The position numbers were made by a program, and so were the translations under genes. From CAWUEX02 sp038148375 (GTDB taxonomy: Bacteria > Pseudomonadota > Alphaproteobacteria > Rhodospirillales > Rhodospirillaceae): 64,000 nucleotides of DNA. The notes under the pieces are model-generated. The model did not search any database. It had not been told where the DNA came from and was given only the letters and a program-made list of their open reading frames with translations. The stretch covers positions 1 through 64,000 of the forward strand of contig JAYQVH010000009.1 of assembly GCA_038148375.1 (NCBI GenBank). The letters are read 5' to 3'. Positions 8,852-16,310 of this stretch are shown in pieces (within the stretch, counting starts at the first letter, position 1; each line of letters opens with the position of its first letter).

Positions 8852-10105
8852 ATGAACTATCTCCGGTTTTTATTGAGCGACCCGCGCCTCCTCAGTTTCG
8901 GGTTCACGCTCAATGTTTTCATCGCTCTCGGACAGACTTTCTATCACTCGCTTTTTAACGCCGACATTCGCGCCGAGTTGGATTTAACCAACGGCGAGTT
9001 GGCGGCGGTCTATGGATCAGCCACGATTGTCGGGTCCGTTATCCTGTTGGTTGTTGGGCGGCTGATAGACAAGGTCGATCTGCGCGCGTTCGCTGGCGCA
9101 ACCACCGTGATGGTCGCATTCGGGTGCTGGTTTCTGGCCAACGTAACGACACCGTTTATGTTGTTCTTTGCGATGCTGGCCGTGCGTTTCTCGGCGCAGA
9201 GTCTATGGGGCGTGTGTGCCCAAGTGAGCATGGCGCGGTACTTCGATGAGACACGCGGTAAGGCGGCCGCGGTCGCCAATACCGGCTATGCCCTCGGCTA
9301 TGCGGTGTTCCCGCTGATCGGCGCTTCGCTTCTGGCTGTATTCGGGTGGCGCGAGGCCTGGACTTATACGTCCTTGGCGGTGCTCATTTTTATCCTGCCG
9401 CTCATTGCGCTGCAGTTGTGGGGGCATGGCAAACGGCATGCCGCGTACGAGGCCCGGCTCAAGCAGTTAGCAGAGGCGGACGGCGCCACTGCCGGTCTGC
9501 AATGGCCGCTCGGCAAAGTTCTTCGAGACATCCGGTTTTGGCTCATTCAGCCTTCCATGCTTGCCGTACCGTCGGTCATTTTCTCAATCCAGTTTCACCA
9601 GGTCTTTTTGGCGGACGCAAAGGGCTGGTCGATAACCGCTTTCGCCGGCGGGTATACGGTGTATTCCCTGGTCTCGCTTGTCGCCATGCTTGTTAGTGGA
9701 GCCATGGTCGACCGGGTTGGGTCGTTGCGTCTGGTCAGCATCAGCATCTGGCCGCTGATACCGGCGTTACTGGTTCTTGTTTTTGTCGATCACCCCATTG
9801 GCATCGTGCTTTTGATGATGTGCACCGGCATGACATTTGGTGTCGGCCTAATCTTGTTTGTCACTATTTGGGCAGAGTTCTACGGTACCAAACACATGGG
9901 CGCGATCCGCTCGTTTAACGTCTTCATGAATGTCTCGGTCGCGTCTGCTGTGATGGTGCTGACTGGCTGGCTGATCGATCGGGGCACGAGCGTTGCCCAG
10001 ATGGCCGCTGGTGGGATCGTTGTCGTGTTATTATCGCTGCTGTTGTTGTACTTCGTCCGTCGGCCGCGCGGCGCGTCCGCCGCCACTTCCGTGGAAGCGA
10101 ATTAA
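8852..10105 (+). CDS. MFS transporter
   Basis: Inner-membrane transporter of the major facilitator superfamily, 417 residues with about 12 hydrophobic segments. Between helices 2 and 3 it has the expected GRLIDKVDLR loop, repeated in the second half as SGAMVDRVGSLR. A polar cytoplasmic loop (about 190-225, GHGKRHAAYEARLKQLAEAD) separates the two six-helix halves, as usual. The overall pattern is of the oxalate/monocarboxylate-type (OxlT-like) MFS proteins, but specificity cannot be read from sequence. It starts 6 bases after the hydrolase stop and ends 2 bases before the next serine hydrolase, so it belongs to one transcript with them. Confidence 0.92.
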   Translation: MNYLRFLLSDPRLLSFGFTLNVFIALGQTFYHSLFNADIRAELDLTNGELAAVYGSATIVGSVILLVVGRLIDKVDLRAFAGATTVMVAFGCWFLANVTTPFMLFFAMLAVRFSAQSLWGVCAQVSMARYFDETRGKAAAVANTGYALGYAVFPLIGASLLAVFGWREAWTYTSLAVLIFILPLIALQLWGHGKRHAAYEARLKQLAEADGATAGLQWPLGKVLRDIRFWLIQPSMLAVPSVIFSIQFHQVFLADAKGWSITAFAGGYTVYSLVSLVAMLVSGAMVDRVGSLRLVSISIWPLIPALLVLVFVDHPIGIVLLMMCTGMTFGVGLILFVTIWAEFYGTKHMGAIRSFNVFMNVSVASAVMVLTGWLIDRGTSVAQMAAGGIVVVLLSLLLLYFVRRPRGASAATSVEAN

Positions 10106-10107
10106 GC

Positions 10108-11340
10108 ATGTCCAAAAGTAAACTCTTCGGCCTCGTAGTTCTGGGTGCAGGCGTCCTGGCGGGGGTGTTTCTTTTATCTAATCGCGTGTTAATCACGCGG
10201 TATTACACCCAAAGCGAGCCGAATCAGGTCAACGGATATACATGGTATCAGCCGACGGAAGACATTCCCGGAGACCACGATGGCTTTTTCGAAGTGGTGC
10301 CAGAAGCGCAAAGAACGATCTCAGCGGATGCCATTGCCACGGCGTCGGCCTATGCCCAACTCAATAATTCTGAAAGTCTTCTTATCTGGCACCGCGGCGC
10401 CTTGCAGCACGCTGAGTATTGGTATGGCCTTGGGCCTCGCGACGTTGTCAATTCGCGCAGCATGCACAAAATGGCCGGCGGCCTATTGATTGCCCGGGCC
10501 ATCGCAGAGGGATACATCGACTCCGTCGACGATCCAGTGACGAAATACATTGCTGCGTGGAGCGGGACTGAAAAAGATAAGATCAAAATTCGTGATGTCC
10601 TGCACATGTCCAGCGGGCTGCGCTGGTTCAGCATTCGTGATCCGGCCATATTCGGGCTGAGCACTCGAAGGTATCTGTCGCCAACGTGGGACAAGGTGCT
10701 GCTCGAAGAAATGCCGATGTCCTTCGAGCCCGGCACGGAGTGGGATTACAGCGACATCACCGCCGACGTCATGCCGCATATCGTTGAGGGGGCGACGGGC
10801 AAGCGGTATGCGGAGTATTTCTCGGAAGCGCTGGTCAAGCCGCTTGGAGCTGAAGGTGGGTTCGTCTGGGTCAACCGCGAGGGCGGTATGCCTCACGGTG
10901 GCTGCTGTCTAATGCTGCCGCCGGAAACGTGGCTGCGCTTCGGTTTGCTGCTGCTCAACAGCGGCGCGTGGGACGGCGTGCGACTGCTTCCGGATGGATG
11001 GATCGATGCGATGCTCACGCCATTCGAAGAGAAACCGCAATTCGGATTTATGATATGGCTTGGTCAGCCTTACCTCGAGCGGCGCCTCATTCACCGTCCG
11101 GAGTCACCGATTAATCAAGTCGCCAAGCCGGGTGTCTACCACTCGGAGCCGTTTCTCGCCGATGACCTGTTCATGTTCGATGGCGCGGAGGGGCGCATGG
11201 TCTACATCGTGCCGTCCGAGGATTTGGTGATCGTGCGCACCGGTTTCCGTCCGTCGCTGGGTGAACCGGAATGGGACAATGCATTTTTACCCAACGCCGT
11301 CATCCGCGGCATCCTTGACGAAGACGAGGTGATACGGTGA
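10108..11340 (+). CDS. CubicO/NylB-type serine hydrolase, copy A
   Basis: A 410-residue serine beta-lactamase-fold hydrolase with an N-terminal membrane anchor or uncleaved signal (about 5-27), so it probably acts at the outer face of the inner membrane. The active-site S-x-x-K is S118-MH-K121. The second motif is YSD in WDYSDITADVM, where relatives have YxN or YxS. The third region near the C-terminus is FDGAEGRMVYIV. Relatives include class C beta-lactamase, D-Ala-D-Ala peptidases and the nylon-oligomer hydrolase NylB; the substrate is unknown. It overlaps copy B by four bases (GTGA) and follows the MFS gene by two. One of four paralogues in the window. Confidence 0.88.
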   Translation: MSKSKLFGLVVLGAGVLAGVFLLSNRVLITRYYTQSEPNQVNGYTWYQPTEDIPGDHDGFFEVVPEAQRTISADAIATASAYAQLNNSESLLIWHRGALQHAEYWYGLGPRDVVNSRSMHKMAGGLLIARAIAEGYIDSVDDPVTKYIAAWSGTEKDKIKIRDVLHMSSGLRWFSIRDPAIFGLSTRRYLSPTWDKVLLEEMPMSFEPGTEWDYSDITADVMPHIVEGATGKRYAEYFSEALVKPLGAEGGFVWVNREGGMPHGGCCLMLPPETWLRFGLLLLNSGAWDGVRLLPDGWIDAMLTPFEEKPQFGFMIWLGQPYLERRLIHRPESPINQVAKPGVYHSEPFLADDLFMFDGAEGRMVYIVPSEDLVIVRTGFRPSLGEPEWDNAFLPNAVIRGILDEDEVIR

Positions 11341-12527
11341 GGACTACCGGTCTTGCACTGTTTGCGCTCATTGCTGCTGCGGGCATTGCTGTCGGCATGG
11401 ACCGCGTTTTTTGGACGCGGTTTGTCCAGATCCAGGGCCAGGACGCGCTGAGTTATCCGGGCTGGGTTTCGCCCACAGCGAAGGTCGAGGGCGCATTCAC
11501 CTCTGAGCTGCCCTCGGTGGATCCGAACCAGCGCACGTTTTCGCCGCAGGCCATCGCGGACCTCGTGGCGTATGCCGAGCAAGTGGGATCATTTTCGCTG
11601 ATCGTCTACCACCGAGGGTCCATTCAGTTCGAAACCTACTGGCGTGATCTCGGCCCCGAGGACGTGACGGAAACCTATTCGATGGCGAAGTCCGTGCTCG
11701 GTATCATGACGGGATTCGCTGTCGCCGAAGGAGCCATCGAGTCCATTGACGACCCCGTGGTGAAGTATGTCCCCGAGTGGACGGGCACGGATCGCGATGC
11801 AATGCGGTTGAGCCACGTTTTGCAAATGCAAAGCGGGTTGGAACATAACCGGTTCAATTTCAGCTTTCTGCAAAACCCCTATGCGCCTGCGATACGCCTG
11901 TTCATCGGACCGGATATGGAAAGCGCAATCCTGCGCCATGAACTCGACGCGCCGCCCGGCACCGAATTCACTTACAACAGCGCCAACTCTCAATTGATGA
12001 TGCTGATTCTGACGCGGGCCACGGGCCGTCCGTATTGGGAATACGTATCCGAGAAGCTCTGGCAGCCGTTGGGGGCGAAAGACGCAACACTGTGGCTCGA
12101 TCATCCGGGCGGGCTGCCCAAGGGGTATTCCTTCTTCCAGGCCCGTCCCCGCGACTGGCTTCGGATCGGCATCACGCTGCTTAACGGCGGCCGGTTCGAT
12201 GGACGTCAGGTCATTCCGGAGGGCTGGGTCGAGCGCATGCGCACACCATCGCCGCTCAATCCCAAGTACGGGCTGCAAACATGGATCGGTTCGCCGTATG
12301 TGCCCGAACGCTTTTATAACAAGAACACCCCCTACGGCGTGCCCCAGGAGGAACCGTTTCTCGCGGACGACGTGTTTTTCTTCGATGGCGGCGGCGCCCA
12401 GCGTGTCTACATGGTCCCTTCGGCGGACCTGGTGATCGTACGCACCGGGCTGCCGTCAGCCGCGTGGGATGACGGGGTTATGCCCAATATTCTGTTGCGG
12501 GACCTACAGAAAGAATCCGCAGGTTAA
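11337..12527 (+). CDS. CubicO/NylB-type serine hydrolase, copy B
   Basis: A 396-residue paralogue of the gene before it, started by GTG in a GTGA overlap, so translationally coupled. The N-terminal hydrophobic segment (about 5-20) predicts export or anchoring. The active-site pair is S115-MA-K118 in TYSMAKSVLG. The tyrosine motif is YNSANSQ, much like the YCSAN of NylB, and the C-terminal motif is FDGGGAQRVYMVP. All catalytic elements look intact. The tandem pair probably acts on related amide or ester bonds outside the cytoplasm before or after transport by the neighbouring MFS protein (inference). It ends four bases before the oppositely directed FAD oxidoreductase, with no terminator visible between them. 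Confidence 0.88.
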   Translation: MRTTGLALFALIAAAGIAVGMDRVFWTRFVQIQGQDALSYPGWVSPTAKVEGAFTSELPSVDPNQRTFSPQAIADLVAYAEQVGSFSLIVYHRGSIQFETYWRDLGPEDVTETYSMAKSVLGIMTGFAVAEGAIESIDDPVVKYVPEWTGTDRDAMRLSHVLQMQSGLEHNRFNFSFLQNPYAPAIRLFIGPDMESAILRHELDAPPGTEFTYNSANSQLMMLILTRATGRPYWEYVSEKLWQPLGAKDATLWLDHPGGLPKGYSFFQARPRDWLRIGITLLNGGRFDGRQVIPEGWVERMRTPSPLNPKYGLQTWIGSPYVPERFYNKNTPYGVPQEEPFLADDVFFFDGGGAQRVYMVPSADLVIVRTGLPSAAWDDGVMPNILLRDLQKESAG

Positions 12528-12530
12528 GGC

Positions 12531-13967
12531 TTATTCTGCCGCCGCGGCGGTCGCCATGTTTTCCCAGCGCAGGAACTTTTCGCCGAGCAGACGTCCCATG
12601 GTCAGGCAGCCGCCGACGCTCGAGCCACCGAGGTAGGCATTCCCCCAAATCCCCATGCCCAGCATTTCTCCTCCAGCATAGAGGTTCGGGATCGCCTGAC
12701 CGTTCGGCCCCAGAACACGGAGTTCGTTGTCACACGTAATTCCGCCGAAGCTGACAACGGATATTGCATAGTGCTTGATGGCATAGAATGGTCCGTTCTC
12801 GATCGGCGCCGGTGTGTGTTCGCGGCCCCACGGATCGGCGCCCACTTCACGGCCTTTGTTGTACTGCTCGACGCTGGCGCGCAGATTGGCGGCTGGAATT
12901 CCGCACGCGTCGGCCAACTTTTCGATAGTGTCTGCACGGCAATAGTCGGGATGTGAGTCAAACGCGCGCTCAATTTTCTCTTCGTCCCAGGACGTGAAGA
13001 TGTTCGGGGCCTGATCGCGAATCCCTTGGTCGTAGATCAGCCAGCAAGTCCAGTCCGGCTGGTTCATGATCGTGCGCTCGCGGATGTCTTGGCTCTGTTC
13101 TTCCTCGTTGATGAAGCGCCGGCCGTCATTGTTGACCAAAATTTCCCAAGGCGGACGCACCGTTGGGAAGGTCATCGTGTGAATCCAGTGATCCTCCGGT
13201 TTGTCGATATCCACCGTACCGCCGAAAGTGGTGATCAGATTGTCGGCCAGCTGCACCGTGGCGCCAAGTTTGCGCGCCGCCTGAATACCGTCACCTTTGG
13301 AGTGCTCATAGGTATAGACCCGCTTAGGCCGGTTGTGGAATTCCTGCCACAACTCGTCGTTGTTGGAATAGCCGCCGCAGGCAAGTAGCGTCGCCGACGC
13401 GAAAATTTCTTCGCGCGTGCTGTCTTGTGTTTCAACCACGATGCCGCCGACGGAGCCGTCATCGTTGACGATCAATTCGCGCATCCGGGTCTTCAGCCGC
13501 AATTCGACATTGCCGCCGGCTACCGCTTTTTCGAAAGCAGGTTGAATCACCTCCACATATGCTTTTCCGGCATTAACCGGCGTGGTGATGCGCGCGGTGT
13601 CGTACGGTTCGTGACCGGCGGCGGCTACCGGCTGGTTGTCGGGATATTCCATGCCGATAGACAGCAGCCACTCCAGTGTCCCGGCGGAATTTTCCTGCCA
13701 CAGCTTGAGCTTATCGAATTCGCCGGTGCCGTGATTGATGCGGATAGACTCATTGAAGTGCTTCTCTGGCGTGTCGTCTATGCCTTTTGCCTTTTGCAAC
13801 GAGGAGCCCGCAGCGCTGAGCGACCCGGACGACAAATGCAAGGTGCCGCCGACTTTGTCGGCCGCATCCACCACCAGGACTCGTGCTCCCCGTTCCGACG
13901 CTTTGATGGCGGCAGGCATTCCCGTCGTGCCTGCCCCAACGATCACGATATCCCATTTGCTCGACAT
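12531..13967 (-). CDS. FAD-dependent oxidoreductase, fumarate reductase/ketosteroid dehydrogenase type
   Basis: A 478-residue flavoprotein of the FAD-binding-2 family (fumarate reductase flavoprotein, 3-ketosteroid-1-dehydrogenase and urocanate reductase relatives). The dinucleotide fold is DIVIVGAGTTGMPAA (G11, G13, G16), followed by VVDAADKVGGTLHLSSGSLSAAG. The C-terminal FAD-contact region is LYAGGEMLGMGIWGNAYLGGSSVGG. A substrate cap domain lies between (about 235-370). Such enzymes add or remove hydrogens at C-C bonds activated by a carbonyl. There is no signal peptide, so it is cytosolic. It is divergent from the SDR pair across a 163-base gap and convergent with copy B, consistent with a catabolic role, but the substrate is open. 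Confidence 0.85.
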   Translation of the reverse strand: MSSKWDIVIVGAGTTGMPAAIKASERGARVLVVDAADKVGGTLHLSSGSLSAAGSSLQKAKGIDDTPEKHFNESIRINHGTGEFDKLKLWQENSAGTLEWLLSIGMEYPDNQPVAAAGHEPYDTARITTPVNAGKAYVEVIQPAFEKAVAGGNVELRLKTRMRELIVNDDGSVGGIVVETQDSTREEIFASATLLACGGYSNNDELWQEFHNRPKRVYTYEHSKGDGIQAARKLGATVQLADNLITTFGGTVDIDKPEDHWIHTMTFPTVRPPWEILVNNDGRRFINEEEQSQDIRERTIMNQPDWTCWLIYDQGIRDQAPNIFTSWDEEKIERAFDSHPDYCRADTIEKLADACGIPAANLRASVEQYNKGREVGADPWGREHTPAPIENGPFYAIKHYAISVVSFGGITCDNELRVLGPNGQAIPNLYAGGEMLGMGIWGNAYLGGSSVGGCLTMGRLLGEKFLRWENMATAAAAE

Positions 13968-14130
13968 GTCTGCGGTCCCTTCTGGTGCGGTGCGGGTTCC
14001 AACTTCTGTAAACGGCCCGCTGATTAATTTGTTGCCATACGGTAATCGGCGGCGGTCCTTCTGACTACCCGCTTTCAGTGCGCATGTTTGACGAATTGCC
14101 CCTGAATCGTGAGGGGCCTAAGGTGTTGTC

Positions 14131-14808
14131 ATGATAGACCTCACGGGCAAAGTCGCGTTTATCGCGAACGCAGACCACCCTGCCGCCGCCGCCTGCACTG
14201 GCCGGCTTCAGGCGGCGGGCGCCAAGGTGTGCGGTGCGGGAAGCGCGTCCGCCGACCTCGCCGTCGATCTTGACCCCTACAGCCCGGACTCGTGGGATTC
14301 GGCTTTTGACCGGTGCAAGACCGAACTCGGCGGTTTGGATATTCTTGTCATTCCGACGGGCGCAACAGCGTCTGAAGGCATTCTCAGTCTCGCGCCGGAG
14401 GACTTCGTTGCCGCGCACCGGTCGCTCGCGGTAACCGCGTTTCTCGCTCAGAATCGCGGCATCCTGGCGATGCGGGCATCCGGGATCGAAGGCGCCGTGA
14501 TTCACATTTTGCCTGCCGCCGCTCGCGCCGCCGCCGGCGATGCGGCCGCAGCCTGCACCGCGTCCGCGGGTATCTTGTTTTCGTCTAAATCGGCGGCGCT
14601 GGAGTGCGCCAAGGCTAAAGACGGCATCGTGGTGAATGCGATCCTGGCGGGTCCGATCGAAGGAGAGGAGCCGCTCAACTACGGTGTGCCCGTCGACCCG
14701 GTCTCGCCGGACGATATCGCCTCGGCCGTGCTGTTCTTTGCCGCCGAGGGCGCGGCGTACATGACGGGGATGGATCTGCCCGTCGATAACGGATTGGTGG
14801 CGCAATGA
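14131..14808 (+). CDS. SDR-fold protein lacking catalytic motifs (probable pseudoenzyme)
   Basis: A 225-residue protein with the overall outline of a short-chain dehydrogenase: an opening DLTGKVAFI strand, GGLDILVIPTG where NNAG is expected, GIVVNAILAGPI, and a C-terminal YMTGMDLPVDNG matching the family VDGG ending. The cofactor motif TGxxxGxG is replaced by NADHPAAA, and the catalytic YxxxK by LFSSK (Leu for Tyr). It should neither bind NAD(P) normally nor catalyse. Its stop overlaps the next SDR start (ATGA), implying equal synthesis and perhaps a heteromer, as known for BbsC/BbsD. TAAGGTG upstream is the ribosome-binding site; a 6-bp-stem hairpin at 14098-14117 lies just before it. Confidence 0.8.
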   Translation: MIDLTGKVAFIANADHPAAAACTGRLQAAGAKVCGAGSASADLAVDLDPYSPDSWDSAFDRCKTELGGLDILVIPTGATASEGILSLAPEDFVAAHRSLAVTAFLAQNRGILAMRASGIEGAVIHILPAAARAAAGDAAAACTASAGILFSSKSAALECAKAKDGIVVNAILAGPIEGEEPLNYGVPVDPVSPDDIASAVLFFAAEGAAYMTGMDLPVDNGLVAQ

Positions 14809-15629
14809 CCGCGCGTGTTCAGTCTGGTCCTTTGTCAGGCAAGGTGATTCTGATCACCGGCGGTACTTCCGGGCTCGGGCGGTGGACGACCATGGTCACC
14901 GCATCTCAGGGCGCGACGGTGGTTTTTACCGGACGTAACGCGGACGGTGCGGCCGAGACCAGCACGCGCCTCGTGGACCGTGGGCTGCACGCCAGCTACC
15001 TGCCGCACGATGTGACAAAGCCGGATGAGTGGACCCGCGTTGTTGATTCCGTCGTTGAGGAGCACGGCCGCCTCGATGGACTGGTCAACAATTCGGGCGT
15101 CTCGCGCCTGAAACCTATGGACCAGATGTCGCTCGACGATCTGGAATTCCTGTTGTCGGTCAATGTCGACGGCATGTTTTACGGCATCCAGCAAGCGTTC
15201 CGGGTGATGACCAACGGTGGTTCCGTGGTGAATATCTCGGCGTTGAACGCTTTGCGTGGCTCCCCCAATTCAACTGGCTATGGGTTGGCGAAAGGCGGCA
15301 CGACTCATCTTGCCCGCGCCGCCGCCGTCGAAGGGCGCGCCCGCAAGATTCGCGTCAATGCGGTGCATCCAGGTGTGCTGTTCGAACATGGCGACCGACC
15401 GTCGCCCGGCGCTATTGCATTGTTCGGCGAGGAGGGCGCGAAGAAGTTCGTTCAGTACAACATCGACACGACGCCAATGGGTCGCCTCGGTCATCCGCGC
15501 GATATCGGCACGACGGTGGCGTTCTTGCTGTCCGATGCGGCAAAGCATGTCACCGGAACCGCCATTCATGTCGACGGCGGCCGCATGGCCGGTGAGTACC
15601 TTCATCACGGCATCAAATCTCAGAAATAG
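14805..15629 (+). CDS. Short-chain dehydrogenase/reductase, intact
   Basis: A 274-residue classical SDR. The cofactor motif is ITGGTSGLGRW (about 17-27), then TGRN (a hint toward NADP preference), HDV, NNSG (usual NNAG), the catalytic Ser in VVNISALNALRG, the Y-x3-K pair in TGYGLAKGG, VNAVHPGV and the C-terminal IHVDGG. It catalyses NAD(P)-linked oxidation of an alcohol or reduction of a ketone; the substrate is unknown. It is translationally coupled to the preceding degenerate SDR and followed 15 bases later by the exported VOC protein. The pairing with an inactive partner is its most notable feature. Confidence 0.92.
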   Translation: MTARVQSGPLSGKVILITGGTSGLGRWTTMVTASQGATVVFTGRNADGAAETSTRLVDRGLHASYLPHDVTKPDEWTRVVDSVVEEHGRLDGLVNNSGVSRLKPMDQMSLDDLEFLLSVNVDGMFYGIQQAFRVMTNGGSVVNISALNALRGSPNSTGYGLAKGGTTHLARAAAVEGRARKIRVNAVHPGVLFEHGDRPSPGAIALFGEEGAKKFVQYNIDTTPMGRLGHPRDIGTTVAFLLSDAAKHVTGTAIHVDGGRMAGEYLHHGIKSQK

Positions 15630-15644
15630 GCCTTGGAGAAAGTT

Positions 15645-16199
15645 ATGAAAGTTCTGGCAGTACCCGTTTTTTTTGTTCTCGGACTGATAGGTGCGGCAGA
15701 GGCCGAGGAGGTGGACCTGCAAAGTTTGCTGCTGCGCGCTGTTGCCGTGACCTGCAAGGTCGAAGAGTCGATCGCCTTTTATCGTGATGTCATGGGTCAG
15801 GACATTATCGAGGACGTCACCTTCACGGGCTCCGGCATCCAGCGCTACATCGACGTCAAAGATGGTGGCGCTGTGCGCTTCGTTATCATGGGCGGCACAG
15901 GTGTCTATCCTGGCGGACTGGTGGTCGGCGGCAACGTTGCGTTCATGGGGATCGTCGATAATGAAGATCCCGCCTGCGACGAGCCGGTGATAAATCATCC
16001 CGGGCGTCAAGGGTCGATGATTCTACCGCACCGGGTCAGCGACATTGATGAAATCGCCAAACGCGCCAAAGCGGCCAGCCACGAGATCCTGTTTGACGTC
16101 AATGCTTCGGGCACCGGCCTGTCGCGCAACATGATGCTCTATGATCCAAACGGCAACATCGTAGAAGTATTTGAAATCAACGTTGTAGCGATCAAGTAA
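15645..16199 (+). CDS. Exported VOC (glyoxalase-fold) protein
   Basis: About 184 residues from the ATG at 15645, which has GGAG six bases upstream; a TTG twelve bases earlier is less likely. The N-terminus MKVLAVPVFFVLGLIGAAEA is a clear signal peptide, so the protein works in the periplasm. The mature part has two beta-alpha-beta-beta-beta modules, the first opening with AVTCKVEESIAFYRDVMGQ and the second ending with MMLYDPNGNIVEVFEI. The usual first metal ligand His (DHVAL in relatives) is replaced (RAVAV), while the closing Glu is kept, so metal binding is uncertain. VOC proteins are mostly cytosolic; secretion here matches the exported proteins that follow. Could be a lyase, isomerase or binding protein. 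Confidence 0.8.
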   Translation: MKVLAVPVFFVLGLIGAAEAEEVDLQSLLLRAVAVTCKVEESIAFYRDVMGQDIIEDVTFTGSGIQRYIDVKDGGAVRFVIMGGTGVYPGGLVVGGNVAFMGIVDNEDPACDEPVINHPGRQGSMILPHRVSDIDEIAKRAKAASHEILFDVNASGTGLSRNMMLYDPNGNIVEVFEINVVAIK

Positions 16200-16206
16200 T
16201 CTCATT

Positions 16207-16216
16207 TTGTATACGA
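16207..16216. promoter_or_regulatory. GntR-type operator half of a pair (upstream site)
   Basis: TTGTATACGA, nine of ten positions matching the perfect palindrome TTGTATACAA found 52 bp downstream. The palindrome fits the GT-N2-AC operator style of FadR/VanR-type GntR regulators. Fifty-two bases is about five helical turns, so both sites face the same side of the DNA. No GntR gene is in the window. Confidence 0.6.
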
Positions 16217-16238
16217 AAAAGGCATTTTATGGTCTAAA

Positions 16239-16267
16239 TTGCTCATAATACCGTATTATTGTATACA
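16239..16267 (+). promoter_or_regulatory. Possible sigma-70 promoter for the chelatase-like gene
   Basis: TTGCTC (16239-16244), a 17-base spacer, then TATACA (16262-16267) in an AT-rich patch within GC-rich surroundings. The match to the -35 is modest (3 of 6) and to the -10 fair (4 of 6). The -10 lies inside the downstream operator, so a bound regulator would block polymerase. Confidence 0.45.
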
Positions 16268-16268
16268 A
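16259..16268. promoter_or_regulatory. GntR-type operator (downstream site, perfect palindrome)
   Basis: TTGTATACAA is a perfect 10-bp palindrome, closely matching the ATTGTATACAAT type of site bound by several FadR-subfamily GntR repressors. It overlaps the candidate -10 and lies 43 bases before the start of the chelatase-like gene. Confidence 0.65.
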
Positions 16269-16310
16269 ATTGCGAATCGCCCGCCCTGGGCCGTTAAGGG
16301 AGCACTACGG

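Noticed and set aside
10108..12527. Antibiotic-resistance beta-lactamases
   Set aside because: The S-x-x-K fold is shared, but the second and third motifs are of the CubicO/NylB kind and the genes sit among catabolic genes without an AmpR-type regulator.
12528..12530. Terminator between the convergent CubicO copy B and FAD oxidoreductase genes
   Set aside because: Only three bases separate the stops and no hairpin with a T-run is present in either 3' end.
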